The translations under genes and the position numbers were made by a program. A stretch of DNA of 64,000 bases, from assembly GCF_025717675.1 (NCBI RefSeq), contig NZ_JAJIRT010000001.1, forward strand, positions 248,001 to 312,000. The letters are read 5' to 3'. The stretch is from Paucibacter sp. DJ2R-2 (lineage in GTDB: Bacteria > Pseudomonadota > Gammaproteobacteria > Burkholderiales > Burkholderiaceae_C). This document shows, one piece after another, positions 1-8,040 of the stretch. Each line of letters opens with the position of its first letter. Position 1 is the first letter of the stretch. Below the pieces are notes generated by a model. That model had not been told where the DNA came from and did not search any database. It was given only the letters and a program-made list of their open reading frames with translations.

Positions 1-620
1 ATGAACAACGCCACCGGGATGGTGGCCGCCACGGTGAAGGTGCCCCAGGGCGAATGCGCCAGGGCCTTGACCACGATCAGTGCCAGCACGGCCAGGATGA
101 TGATCATGATCATGAAGGCGCCGAACAGCGCGATCAGACCGGGCACCAGGCCCATCTCCTGCTTGACCAGATCGCCCAGCGAGCGGCCGTCGCGGCGGGT
201 GCTGATGAAGAGGACGATGAAGTCTTGCACCGCGCCCGCAAACACCACGCCGGCCAGCAACCACAGCAAGCCGGGCAGATAGCCCATCTGCGCGGCCAGC
301 ACCGGGCCGACCAGGGGGCCGGCGCCTGCAATGGCGGCGAAGTGGTGGCCGTAGAGCACGTACTTGTTGGTCGGCACATAGTCCAGACCATCGTTGTGCC
401 GCCAGGCCGGCGTTTGGCGCCGCGGGTCCAGCTGCAGCACGCGGCTGGCGATGAAGAGGCTGTAGTAGCGGTAGGCGATCAGGTAGACGCAGATTGCGGC
501 CACCACCACCCACAAAGCACTGACCGCTTCGCCGCGGCCCAGGGCCACGGTCGCCAGCGCAAAAGCGCCCAGCACCGCGACCAGAAGCCACCCAAGGTGG
601 CGCCTGATGTTCGAGGACAT
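1..620 (-). CDS. cstA: Carbon starvation protein A (CstA), N-terminal part; runs off the left edge
   Basis: Reading the minus strand from the ATG at 620-618 gives 206 open codons of a hydrophobic protein that continue past base 1. The stretch beginning MSSNIRRHLG, followed by DYVPTNKYVLYGHHFAAIAG and a VGPVLAAQMGYLPG-like segment, is characteristic of the CstA family, inner-membrane peptide/pyruvate importers with many transmembrane helices. Several TM segments are visible (about residues 8-28, 34-55, 120-140 and 175-200). Only the first third or so of the usual ~690 residues is present. The gene lies downstream of a two-component operon on the same strand with a ~400-bp gap, so it probably has its own promoter. 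Family assignment is firm; substrate is inferred from the family. Confidence 0.9.
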   Translation of the reverse strand, partial: MSSNIRRHLGWLLVAVLGAFALATVALGRGEAVSALWVVVAAICVYLIAYRYYSLFIASRVLQLDPRRQTPAWRHNDGLDYVPTNKYVLYGHHFAAIAGAGPLVGPVLAAQMGYLPGLLWLLAGVVFAGAVQDFIVLFISTRRDGRSLGDLVKQEMGLVPGLIALFGAFMIMIIILAVLALIVVKALAHSPWGTFTVAATIPVALF

Positions 621-850
621 GAGTTTTGTCTCCTGATCCGCGCGGTCTTGGTTGTGGGAACGAGAGAAGCAGGAAAGAAAAACGAGGGGGACCGCTGCGT
701 GGCCGCAGTCTCGGCCAGCGGCCGGCCGCGCGCATCCGTCAGACCACGCGCGGCGGCGCGTGGGATCACCTAAGGGTCAACCCTGAATTGAAAGCCAAAG
801 CAATCACCGGCCCCCAAAGCCCCTGTCGGCGCATGGCGCCAGCGAAAAAA

Positions 851-980
851 CACATACGCAGAGGCCGCAAAGTGACGCGGAGGACGCGGAGGACCCGGAG
901 AAAGCCAGCAAGACTACGGCAATGCCCTCTGCGAGCTCTGCGTCCCTCGGCTGCTTGCTCCGCGTCCGTATTCCGGGTTT
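851..980. repeat. Imperfect long inverted repeat in the 621-1018 intergenic gap
   Basis: The gap between cstA and the response regulator holds no convincing gene. It contains purine-rich GCGGAGGACGCGGAGGACC-like units at about 880-900 and complementary CTCTGCG..CTCTGCGTCC..CTCCGCGTCC units at about 925-970, so the strand can fold back on itself. Such GAGGACGC/GCGTCCTC intergenic palindromes are common in GC-rich proteobacteria and often lie at gene ends. Here it lies at the 3' end of the response regulator gene, where it could act as a terminator. No T-run is seen. Confidence 0.45.
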
Positions 981-1018
981 TGTTTCTCAGGAGACCCAGA
1001 GGAACACAGCTCAAGCCA

Positions 1019-1657
1019 TCACAGCTGACCCGCATGTTCGACGGCGTATTTGATCAACTCCGCTTGGCCGTCGAGATTGAGCTTGCGCTTGATGTTCTGC
1101 CGGTGCGCCTCCACCGTGCGCACGCTCAGGTCCATGGCGGCGGCGATCTGCTTGCTCGACTCGCCGCGGCCCAGCGCGGCCAGCACCTCGCTTTCGCGCG
1201 GCGAGAGCAAGGGCCGCGGCGTCTGCGCGCGGAACAGGCGGCGCGAGACGGCCGGGCTCAAGAACGTGCCCCCGCCCGCCACGGCCTGAATGGCGGCCAC
1301 GATCTCGCTGGCCGGCGCATCCTTGAGCACATAGCCCTGGGCACCGGCCTGCAGGGCGCGCTGCACATACTCGGGGTTGTCGTACATGCTGAGCATCAGC
1401 ACGCTCAGGCCCGGCTGGCGCTGCAGCAAGTCGGCGGCCAGATCGATGCCGCTGACCTCCTTCATGCCCACATCCATCAGCACGATGTCCACCGCCGTGT
1501 GCGCCAGCAGGGCAAGGGCCTCGCGCGCGTCACCGGCTTCGCCCACCACCGCGAACTCCGGCACCGCGCCCAGGCGCAGGCGCAGGCCGTCGCGCACCAG
1601 CGGGTGGTCGTCCACCAAGGCCAGGCGGATTGGTGCGGATGCGAGAACTGAATTCAT
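1019..1657 (-). CDS. NarL/FixJ-family response regulator
   Basis: A 212-aa protein with an N-terminal receiver domain (acidic pair D16-D17, phospho-acceptor D62 in VLMDVGM, K112 in GYVLKDA) and a C-terminal LuxR-type helix-turn-helix from about residue 150 (LSPRESEVL, then KQIAAAMDLSVRTVEAHRQN). This is the standard NarL/FixJ layout for a DNA-binding response regulator activated by phosphorylation. Its start overlaps the end of the upstream sensor kinase gene by 4 bp (ATGA), so the two are translationally coupled and very likely cognate partners. The regulon cannot be read from the sequence; cstA lies downstream on the same strand and is a possible target. Confidence 0.93.
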   Translation of the reverse strand: MNSVLASAPIRLALVDDHPLVRDGLRLRLGAVPEFAVVGEAGDAREALALLAHTAVDIVLMDVGMKEVSGIDLAADLLQRQPGLSVLMLSMYDNPEYVQRALQAGAQGYVLKDAPASEIVAAIQAVAGGGTFLSPAVSRRLFRAQTPRPLLSPRESEVLAALGRGESSKQIAAAMDLSVRTVEAHRQNIKRKLNLDGQAELIKYAVEHAGQL

Positions 1658-3042
1658 GCAGAGGCGGTGGAAGTGGAGTTCGAAGGCAGCGGCACCTCGG
1701 CCCGGACTTCAGTGCCCGCGCCAGGCTGCGAGCGGATCTGCAAGCGCCCGCCGATGGAGGCCAGGCGCTCGCGCATATTGCGCAGGCCGATGCCCTGGCG
1801 TGGATGTTCTTGCACGGCGGCCTCGTCAAAGCCGGCGCCATCATCGCTGATCTGCAGCCGCACCCGGCCGGGCTCGAAGCTCAAGCCCAGCTGCAAATGC
1901 GCAGCGGCCGCATGCTTGGCCGCATTGGTCAGCGCCTCTTGCGCCACGCGGAACAGCACGGTCTTGACCAGCTCGGGCAGCTCCACCGGCTCGCCCTGCA
2001 AGCTCACCTCCACCAGACCCGCGCCACCATCGTCCTCGAACTCGCGCCCCAGGGCTTGCAGCGCGGCCGGCAGGCCCAGGCTGTCGTCCAGCATGGCCGG
2101 GCGCAGGCGGTGCGAGATGCGCCGCACCTCATCCAGGCAGGTCTTGAGCCGCTCCAAGGCCGTGGCCAGCACGCGCGCCGGCAACGGCCGCCCGGCCTCC
2201 AGCGCATCGACGGCCGATTCCACCAGCAGCTTGGTCGCCACCAAGGTCTGGCTGGTGCCGTCGTGCAGCTCGCGCGCCAGGTGGGCGCGCTCGTCCTCTT
2301 GCGACTGCACGACCTGGTGGGCCAGCAGGCGCAATTTCGCATCGGCGATGCGGTGCTCGCTGACATTGAGCAAGAGCCCCGTGCTGCTGATCAAGGCCAC
2401 GCCGAAGACGGCGATGCCGGCGATCCAGAGCAAGGTGGTAGCGATATTGCTGCTGGCCTGGGCGTCCAGCTGTTCCATGGTGGCATGCAGGTCGCCGAGG
2501 TAGAGGCCCGTGCCAATCATCCAGCCCCAACGATCGAGCGGCACCACATAGCCGAGCTTGGCCTCGACCTGGCCCTTGGACGGCCGGCGCCAGAGGTAAT
2601 CGACAAAGCCACCGCCCTGGCGCGCCTGCGCGATCAGCTCCTGGATGGTCGGCCGGCCTTGCGGATCGCGCATGTCCCACAAATTGCGACCCACCAGCTC
2701 GGGCTGGCGCGAATGCATCAGCGAATTGCCGTCCAGGTCGTAGACGAAGAAGTAGCCGTCCGGCCCATAGTCCAGCGAGGCCAGCAGCTTCAGTGCCTGC
2801 GCCCGCTGGGCCAGCGGGTCCCCCGGCGCCTCGTACAAGGGCTTCACCGTGCTGACCGCCAGCGCCACATAAGACTTCAGCTCCGCCCGCCGCGCCTCCA
2901 TATAGGCCCGCTCCACCAGCGCATGCTCACGCTGCACCAGCTCGCGCTCCTGATGCCGCACCGCCAGCGCGATCAGCAAAAGGCTGGCCACCAGAGGCAG
3001 GACGGCGAGAAGGATGAATTTGGTGCGGAGCTGCATGGCCAT
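1654..3042 (-). CDS. Membrane sensor histidine kinase with single Cache domain
   Basis: A 462-aa protein. A first TM helix (about 9-28) and a second (about 205-226) enclose a periplasmic region containing GPDGYFFVYDLDG and a YLGDLHATM segment, typical of a single Cache ligand-sensing domain. The cytoplasmic part has the HisKA_3-type phospho-acceptor motif at H260 (ARELHDGTSQ) and an HATPase domain with a SDDGAGF G-box near residue 410. HisKA_3 kinases pair with NarL-type regulators, which fits the downstream gene. Cache domains of this type often bind small organic acids; with cstA next door a pyruvate or carboxylate signal is plausible but is only an inference. Confidence 0.92.
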   Translation of the reverse strand: MAMQLRTKFILLAVLPLVASLLLIALAVRHQERELVQREHALVERAYMEARRAELKSYVALAVSTVKPLYEAPGDPLAQRAQALKLLASLDYGPDGYFFVYDLDGNSLMHSRQPELVGRNLWDMRDPQGRPTIQELIAQARQGGGFVDYLWRRPSKGQVEAKLGYVVPLDRWGWMIGTGLYLGDLHATMEQLDAQASSNIATTLLWIAGIAVFGVALISSTGLLLNVSEHRIADAKLRLLAHQVVQSQEDERAHLARELHDGTSQTLVATKLLVESAVDALEAGRPLPARVLATALERLKTCLDEVRRISHRLRPAMLDDSLGLPAALQALGREFEDDGGAGLVEVSLQGEPVELPELVKTVLFRVAQEALTNAAKHAAAAHLQLGLSFEPGRVRLQISDDGAGFDEAAVQEHPRQGIGLRNMRERLASIGGRLQIRSQPGAGTEVRAEVPLPSNSTSTASA

Positions 3043-3051
3043 CCGGCATTG

Positions 3052-3849
3052 TCAGGCGCGAGACCTATGCACCGCCGCCAGCGCCCGCAAGCGCTGATGC
3101 CCCTCGTCCCGCTCGTCCGCTGGCACACTTTGCTTGGCGCTGAGGTAGCGGTTGCTGAACACCTCCAGATAAGCCTCCAGCGTCTGCGCCGCCTGCTCAT
3201 CACCGGCCAGGGCCAGGCACAGTGCCGCCACCTCCGAGGTGCAGAAATGGTGGTCGTGGGAAGAGCGACGCAGGCGGTAACGCGACAACTGCTCAGGCTG
3301 CAGGCTCAGCACCGGCAGTTTCGCCAGATACGGGCTTTTGCGGAACATCTTGCGTGCCTCGGACCAGGTGCCGTCGAGCAGGATGAATAGCGGACGCTTG
3401 AGAACCAAGTCTGAAGCATCCTTGGGCAAGAAGACCGCCAACTCCGTCACCACCTCCCGACCCTCGGCGAATTCGCCCGGGAACACCACAAAGGGCTGCC
3501 ATTGCGGATCAGCCAGTAGGGCGAGCAGACCGGGCTCCACCCACACCCGCGACCATGAAAAGGCCTGCGTACCGGGCAGCACATCGGCAATCAGCCAGCC
3601 CGTATTGCTGGGCTTGAGCGCCTCGAACTCCGCCATGATCAGGCACACGCCGGCTCGCCCCGGCAACGGAGCCAGCACGGGGCGCAAATGGCACATGCAA
3701 TGGCTGGGAATCAGGCGGCAGCGCCCGCAGCGCTCGATGCGGGGCTCGCCCCGGTCCAGGCGCGGCCGGGTGTTGGCGGTATCGGCCAGCAGGCAGGCAG
3801 TGCGCAGGCGAGAGACAGCATGGTCGGCGTGATCGAAGGCGAAGGGCAT
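3052..3849 (-). CDS. tapT: DTW-domain tRNA-uridine aminocarboxypropyltransferase
   Basis: A 265-aa protein when started at the ATG at 3849 (MPFAFDHADHAV). The frame stays open to 3999, but those extra residues are hydrophobic and unrelated to the family. The zinc-ligand pattern CGRCRLIPSHCMCH near the N-terminus and the DGTWSEARKM motif (the DTW signature) in the second half mark the DTW family. Its characterised members transfer the aminocarboxypropyl group of SAM to uridine in tRNA (acp3U). The enzyme is cytoplasmic. The gene follows 9 bp from the sensor kinase end on the same strand; no functional link is evident. The family call is solid; the exact tRNA position modified is not deducible. 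Confidence 0.85.
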   Translation of the reverse strand: MPFAFDHADHAVSRLRTACLLADTANTRPRLDRGEPRIERCGRCRLIPSHCMCHLRPVLAPLPGRAGVCLIMAEFEALKPSNTGWLIADVLPGTQAFSWSRVWVEPGLLALLADPQWQPFVVFPGEFAEGREVVTELAVFLPKDASDLVLKRPLFILLDGTWSEARKMFRKSPYLAKLPVLSLQPEQLSRYRLRRSSHDHHFCTSEVAALCLALAGDEQAAQTLEAYLEVFSNRYLSAKQSVPADERDEGHQRLRALAAVHRSRA

Positions 3850-4035
3850 GGTCGGGGAGTCTAGGGGCCAGCGCCGCTCGGCCGGCTGGGCCAGCCAGAT
3901 TTCCTCCAGGAAGAAAAGAACGATGAGAAAAACACAGAGGCCCACGCAATCCATGCGCATCTGAAACACGCATATTTCACAAGCATCCGGGAGGCTCAAT
4001 GCTAGACTCCCAGCGGACTTTCCAATGGAGCCGTC

Positions 4036-4320
4036 ATGACCCGCTCTCTCGTTCGCCCCCCTGAGGCCAAGTCAAGTCGCCAACACGGACGAAGCCCATC
4101 TCCGCGCCGGTCCACCAACTTGACCTTGAGCGCAGATCTGGTCGCCGATGCGCAGAAGCTGGCGGTCAATCTGTCTCAGGCTGCCGAACTCGGCATTGCC
4201 GCGGCGGTAAAGCAGCGTCAACAAGAGCTTTGGCTCGCCGAGAACCGCGATGCGATGGAGAGTTCCAACGCTTACGTCGAAGCCCAAGGCCTGCCTCTGG
4301 CCAAGTACCGGAACTTCTGA
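4036..4320 (+). CDS. ccdA: CcdA-type antitoxin
   Basis: A 94-aa protein with a basic N-terminal ribbon-helix-helix region (RSTNLTLSADLVADAQKL) that should bind its own promoter. The C-terminal tail ends in SNAYVEAQGLPLAKYRNF, close to the CcdB-binding tail of F-plasmid CcdA. It precedes the toxin gene by 2 bp, the canonical antitoxin-first order. Chromosomal ccdAB pairs are common. The N-terminal extension of about 25 residues (PEAKSSRQHGRSPSPRR) is longer than in plasmid CcdA, so a start at a later codon is conceivable. Confidence 0.88.
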   Translation: MTRSLVRPPEAKSSRQHGRSPSPRRSTNLTLSADLVADAQKLAVNLSQAAELGIAAAVKQRQQELWLAENRDAMESSNAYVEAQGLPLAKYRNF

Positions 4321-4322
4321 GC

Positions 4323-4619
4323 ATGGCCCGGTTTCAGGCCTATCAAAACCAGGACAGCCCAGGCTACTTGCTCGATGTGCAAGCGGACCTTCTCGATCAC
4401 CTGAACACCCGCGTCGTGGTCCCGCTCCTGCCCTTGGAGACCCTGAGGGCTGCCCGGCAGCTCAACCCCATCTTCGAGATCGAAGGCGCGAACTACACCA
4501 TGGCCACTCAGTTCATGGCGGCCGTCCCCTTGACGGCTTTGGGCCCAGCACGCGCCGACTTGAGTGCCGGCCAGGCCACCATCATCAGCGCCCTGGACTT
4601 TCTTTTCAGCGGCGTTTGA
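4323..4619 (+). CDS. ccdB: CcdB-type gyrase toxin
   Basis: A 98-aa protein starting at the ATG at 4323, 2 bp after the ccdA stop. The N-terminus MARFQAYQN, the internal LDVQADLLDHLNTRVVVPL and the C-terminus ISALDFLFSGV match the CcdB fold; the C-terminal residues of CcdB (W-G-I in F plasmid) contact gyrase, here F-S-G-V. CcdB poisons DNA gyrase subunit A when CcdA is lost. Length is typical (about 101 aa). Upstream in-frame sequence exists but is the ccdA region read in another frame. The unit is likely to be autoregulated by the CcdAB complex. Confidence 0.9.
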   Translation: MARFQAYQNQDSPGYLLDVQADLLDHLNTRVVVPLLPLETLRAARQLNPIFEIEGANYTMATQFMAAVPLTALGPARADLSAGQATIISALDFLFSGV

Positions 4620-4792
4620 CTGGCTTACACGCAAACCACACGCAACAAGCTAAACGCGGGCGCACATCGCGCATCTGCGGGTAATGCCGGGCGAGCGTGC
4701 CCCGGGGGCTGTTTCATACTGGCCCGAAAGACACATCGATCTGCGGCCGGCGCACACGGATCCATCCAGCTTGAGGGCAAGGCAAGACGGGT

Positions 4793-5863
4793 ATGAACGC
4801 ATCGCAAGCAGCGGCCACCCAAGGCACGGCGTCTCGCAAGACTCCACCCCCGCGCAGCTCAGCAGCGCGTTCCCTCGAACTGGCCTCACGCGAAGGCATC
4901 GAGCACTACATCGCCGACCTGAACGCCCGAGCGCCCATGGCGCATCGCGAGATCGCGTCCTGGGGTCGGGACCGAGCACCGCGTCTGCAGCTGGAGCTGG
5001 TGCAAGCAGCTCGAGCCAAGGCCGAGAGCGCGGCGCCGCAGCTGTTCCTGACCGAATCACGCAACAGCTTTGTGCTCAATGTGCGCTCGCAGACCCGCCA
5101 GACGGCCGACAGCGACCATCTGCTGGTCGGCCTGGTGCTGTCCGGCTCCGTGCGCATGCAAATGATGGCCGAGGGCGAATGCCTGGCGCGCGCGGGCGAA
5201 GGCCTGGTCTTCAACCCTGCCGAGGTGGCGCAGGCCCAGTTCGCCGCAGACTCGCATTTCGTGGAAATCGCCCTGCCGCGCGAACCGCTGCTGCGTCTGA
5301 GCTCGACGCTGTGGACCGCAGCGGGCTCTGAGACGCCTCCCTCGCTGCTGCGCCCCAAGCTCGCACCGGCACTGGCGCAAAAGCTGCACTTCATGGCCCA
5401 GCAAGCCAGCGGCCTGCTGCAGCATGGCGATGAAGCCACGCCGCCGTTCCTGATCGAGCGCTGGGTGGAAATGATGGGCCTGAGCTTGCTGCACGAACAA
5501 GCGGTGGCCGCCCCGGGGCTCAAGGCCTGCCAGGGCCGGCCCGCGCCCATAATGCCGCGCAACCTGCGCCGTGCGCTGGACTACCTCGATGCCCATGCTC
5601 AGAGCGAGATCCTGTTGACGGACATTGCCGCAGCCGCTTGCGTCAGCGTCAGCAGCCTGCTGCGCCATTTCAACGAACACCTGGGCCTCACGCCCATGGC
5701 CTATTTGCGCCAGCTGCGCCTGGACCGCGCCCGCGCCGAGCTGCGCCAAGGCAAGGCCGGCCGCATCGGCGAGCTGGCGCAGCGCTGGGGTTTTCAGAGC
5801 GCCGGCAAGTTCAGCCAAGCCTATCTGCGCCGCTTTGGCGAGCGGCCGAGCGACAGCCGCTGA
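4793..5863 (+). CDS. AraC-family transcriptional regulator
   Basis: A 356-aa protein. Residues about 60-200 form a cupin-like AraC-binding domain; the C-terminal 100 residues hold two helix-turn-helix motifs, with LTDIAAAACVSVSSLLRHFN followed by LTPMAYLRQLRLDRARAEL and the closing WGFQSAGKFSQAYLRRFGERP. The layout resembles the AraC_binding_2 subgroup that controls catabolic or ring-degradation genes. No adjacent target operon is obvious: upstream is ccdAB, downstream a PEP-CTERM gene on the same strand 240 bp away. Start at 4793 is preceded by AGGGCAAGG-like purines. Effector unknown. Confidence 0.88.
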   Translation: MNASQAAATQGTASRKTPPPRSSAARSLELASREGIEHYIADLNARAPMAHREIASWGRDRAPRLQLELVQAARAKAESAAPQLFLTESRNSFVLNVRSQTRQTADSDHLLVGLVLSGSVRMQMMAEGECLARAGEGLVFNPAEVAQAQFAADSHFVEIALPREPLLRLSSTLWTAAGSETPPSLLRPKLAPALAQKLHFMAQQASGLLQHGDEATPPFLIERWVEMMGLSLLHEQAVAAPGLKACQGRPAPIMPRNLRRALDYLDAHAQSEILLTDIAAAACVSVSSLLRHFNEHLGLTPMAYLRQLRLDRARAELRQGKAGRIGELAQRWGFQSAGKFSQAYLRRFGERPSDSR

Positions 5864-6102
5864 CGCTGCGAAGTTCAGGCCCCTCACGGCGCTCCGAAGG
5901 GCCAATCCCTGGCCCGAAATCTCCAGGCTTGGCCCGCCATCGTCAATCTGCACCGCCCTGCGTCCAAACCCGCTGTCGCCGTCGAGGCGGCGCTGCTAAG
6001 GTGAAAACCGTTCGCAGCCCATAACGCCGCACGATGGCGGCATTGGGCGCTCTTTCTTTTCATTCACCTTCCACGAGCACGCAGCAGAAAGCACCCCGCC
6101 GC

Positions 6103-7302
6103 ATGAAGCCCCAACACAGCCGCAACTTCACCCGCACTCTCCTGATCCAGGCCCTGGCCTTGGGCGCCGCAGCCACCTTCGCCACCGGCGCGCAGGCCGA
6201 CGCGCCCAGCTACACCATCGTCGACCTCGGCGTCATCGGCAATGGCGAGTTCTCACAAGCCTTTGGCAACTCGCGCAACGGCAACTTTGTCGTCGGCCGT
6301 TCCTCCGACAGCCACGACCAGGCCTACCGCTGGAGCGCCCAGGGCGGCATGCAGGCGCTGGGCAATATCGACGGGCGCCAGTTCGCCACCGCCCACGGCG
6401 TCAACAACGCCGGCCTCACGGTCGGCGTGTCGGCCGCGACCTGGTTCGGCACCGCCCCCCTGCCCGTGATGTGGAACGCCAACGGCAGTGTCACTGCCCT
6501 GGCCCTGCCTGAGGGCTATGGCTCGGGCGCCGCCTTTGCCGTCAATGCCTCGGGCCTGATCGCTGGCACTGCCACGTCCGCTGAGGGTGACCGCGCCGTG
6601 CTCTTCAACGCCGCCACGGGCAGCGGCAGCGTGATCAGCGCCACCACGGCCAACGGCAGCTTCATGACCAATGCCTTTGGCGTCAACGACGCCGGCCTGG
6701 TGGTGGGCATCGGCACCGACCCCAGCGATCTCGCGCTCATCGTCGGCATGGTCTACAACAGCAACACCGGCGAGATGAGCAGCCTCGGCGCCCTGCCCGG
6801 CCACAATTCGGCCATCAACTTCGGCGTCAGCAACAACGGCTATGTGGTGGGCTCCAGCAGCATCTACAGCGGTGATGGCAGCCCCTTCATCTGGTCGGCC
6901 AGCCAGGGGATGAAAGCCATCCAACTGCCCCCCAACACCTCCAACGGCTCGGGCAGCGGCGTCAATGACAAAGGCTGGGTGGTCGGCAATGCCGGCGGCG
7001 AGTTCTCCATCCCGTTCCTCTACGCCGACGGCGCCACCTACACCATCCAAAGCCTGCTGCCCGCCGGCAGCGACTGGGACTTCAGCACCAACACCAGCGC
7101 CTCCGCCATGTCCATCGCCGACAACGGCAGCATCGTCGGTACGGCCGTTCATAACGGCCAGGTCCATGCCTACCAAATGACCCTGGTGTCCAGCGTGCCG
7201 GAGCCGGAGAGCTGGGTGCTGACCTTGGCGGGGCTGATGGTGGTGGGTGGGGTGGCGGCGAAGGGAAGGAAGGAGAAGGCGAAGAGCCTGGCGGCGGTTT
7301 GA
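6103..7302 (+). CDS. Exported HAF-repeat protein with PEP-CTERM sorting signal
   Basis: A 399-aa protein from the ATG at 6103. An upstream ATG at 6034 is in frame, but 6103 places a clean signal peptide (basic MKPQHSRNFTRT, hydrophobic core, ATGAQA cleavage). The body is built of repeats of the type GVNNAGLTVG.., AFAVNASGLIAGT.., FGVNDAGLVVG.., GVSNNGYVVGSSS.., GVNDKGWVVG, spaced roughly 40-60 residues: extracellular HAF-type beta-propeller-like repeats. The C-terminus carries VPEPESWVLTLAGLMVVGG plus a basic tail, the PEP-CTERM signal recognised by exosortase for cell-surface delivery. No exosortase gene is in the window. Function unknown; such proteins belong to the exopolysaccharide/biofilm matrix set. 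Confidence 0.85.
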   Translation: MKPQHSRNFTRTLLIQALALGAAATFATGAQADAPSYTIVDLGVIGNGEFSQAFGNSRNGNFVVGRSSDSHDQAYRWSAQGGMQALGNIDGRQFATAHGVNNAGLTVGVSAATWFGTAPLPVMWNANGSVTALALPEGYGSGAAFAVNASGLIAGTATSAEGDRAVLFNAATGSGSVISATTANGSFMTNAFGVNDAGLVVGIGTDPSDLALIVGMVYNSNTGEMSSLGALPGHNSAINFGVSNNGYVVGSSSIYSGDGSPFIWSASQGMKAIQLPPNTSNGSGSGVNDKGWVVGNAGGEFSIPFLYADGATYTIQSLLPAGSDWDFSTNTSASAMSIADNGSIVGTAVHNGQVHAYQMTLVSSVPEPESWVLTLAGLMVVGGVAAKGRKEKAKSLAAV

Positions 7303-7312
7303 TCGCAGCCAC

Positions 7313-7351
7313 TGAGCCTGGCAAGTTGTGGTCTTGAGCTTGCCAGGCTCA
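7313..7351. terminator. Bidirectional hairpin between the PEP-CTERM gene and parE
   Basis: Perfect 13-bp inverted repeat: TGAGCCTGGCAAG (7313-7325) and CTTGCCAGGCTCA (7339-7351) with a 13-nt loop. It lies at the convergent ends of the PEP-CTERM gene and parE, and its right arm contains the parE stop codon (7349-7351). There is no long T-run on either side, so it is either a weak intrinsic terminator or an mRNA-stabilising stem. Confidence 0.75.
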
Positions 7352-7684
7352 AATGCCCTCTTCTGGCACCTCTTGCATCCAGGCCGGTATGTCTCGGTGA
7401 CCGTGAAGCACGCGCCAGACATCAATGTGGTCGGAACGCTCCACGTAAAACACGAGGTAGGGGTACTTGCTCAGCGGCCAGCTACGCAGCCCCGGCACAT
7501 TGAGTTCATGGGCATATCGAGGTGAGCCTGTCGCCGGATGGCGGCCGATGTGGTCAAAGGCCTTTTGCAGCGCGTCGATGAAGCCTGAGGCCGCCGCCTG
7601 GGCTTGCTCACCCAGGTAATACGCCAGTGCATCGTCGATATCTTGAAGGGCCAGCTCGCGGGGCGAGACCGGCTTGAGCTTCAC
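7349..7684 (-). CDS. parE: ParE/RelE-superfamily toxin
   Basis: A 111-aa protein with the ParE fold pattern: N-terminal helices (ALQDIDDALAYYLGEQAQAA, then FIDALQKAFDHIGRHPATGS) followed by strands with LRSWPLSKYPYLVFYVER and IDVWRVLHGHRDIP. Relatives inhibit gyrase or cleave mRNA on ribosomes; the LF/VFY-x-V..I-WRVLHGxRD ending is typical of ParE. Its start overlaps the end of the antitoxin gene by 4 bp (ATGA), so the pair is co-translated. Length is typical for the family. Confidence 0.88.
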   Translation of the reverse strand: MKLKPVSPRELALQDIDDALAYYLGEQAQAAASGFIDALQKAFDHIGRHPATGSPRYAHELNVPGLRSWPLSKYPYLVFYVERSDHIDVWRVLHGHRDIPAWMQEVPEEGI

Positions 7685-7947
7685 GATTTGCCACGCCGTG
7701 GTTTGTTGGAACCCTGGGTCCCCGCTTGAACCCGCTCACGCAGCGCGTCGAAAAAAGCCTCATCCACCGGCGCCGCAGGCTCCGACGCAGCACCCGCCAA
7801 CAACAAGCCCCGCAGCATCAGGCGATCCTGATCCTTGCGGATCAGCTCGCGCACGTACTCACTGCTGGTGCCGTAGCCACGCTGGCCGACCTGCTCGTCC
7901 ACAAAAGCCTTGAGCTGGTCGGGCAAAGAAATGTTCATGGTGCTCAT
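7681..7947 (-). CDS. parD: ParD-type antitoxin
   Basis: An 88-aa protein with an N-terminal ribbon-helix-helix domain (MSTMNISLPDQLKAFVDEQV, then GYGTSSEYVRELIRKDQDR) that would bind DNA as a dimer, and a flexible C-terminal tail that wraps the toxin. It is first in the operon and overlaps parE by 4 bp. The region upstream (7948-8040) is AT-richer and should hold the autoregulated promoter. It marks the end of the recognisable host-like segment before the decayed insertion. Confidence 0.88.
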   Translation of the reverse strand: MSTMNISLPDQLKAFVDEQVGQRGYGTSSEYVRELIRKDQDRLMLRGLLLAGAASEPAAPVDEAFFDALRERVQAGTQGSNKPRRGKS

Positions 7948-8040
7948 GGGCGGAGCTTAGTGAATTCGGCTGAGTTTGGCAAATTTTGGCAAGAACTCAC
8001 ATTCAAACCGGCACACTCGATTCAACACCGTACCTGAATT

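Noticed and set aside
3850-3999. 50-residue N-terminal extension of the DTW protein
   Set aside because: Hydrophobic and Cys-rich, unlike the family; the ATG at 3849 gives a normal N-terminus.
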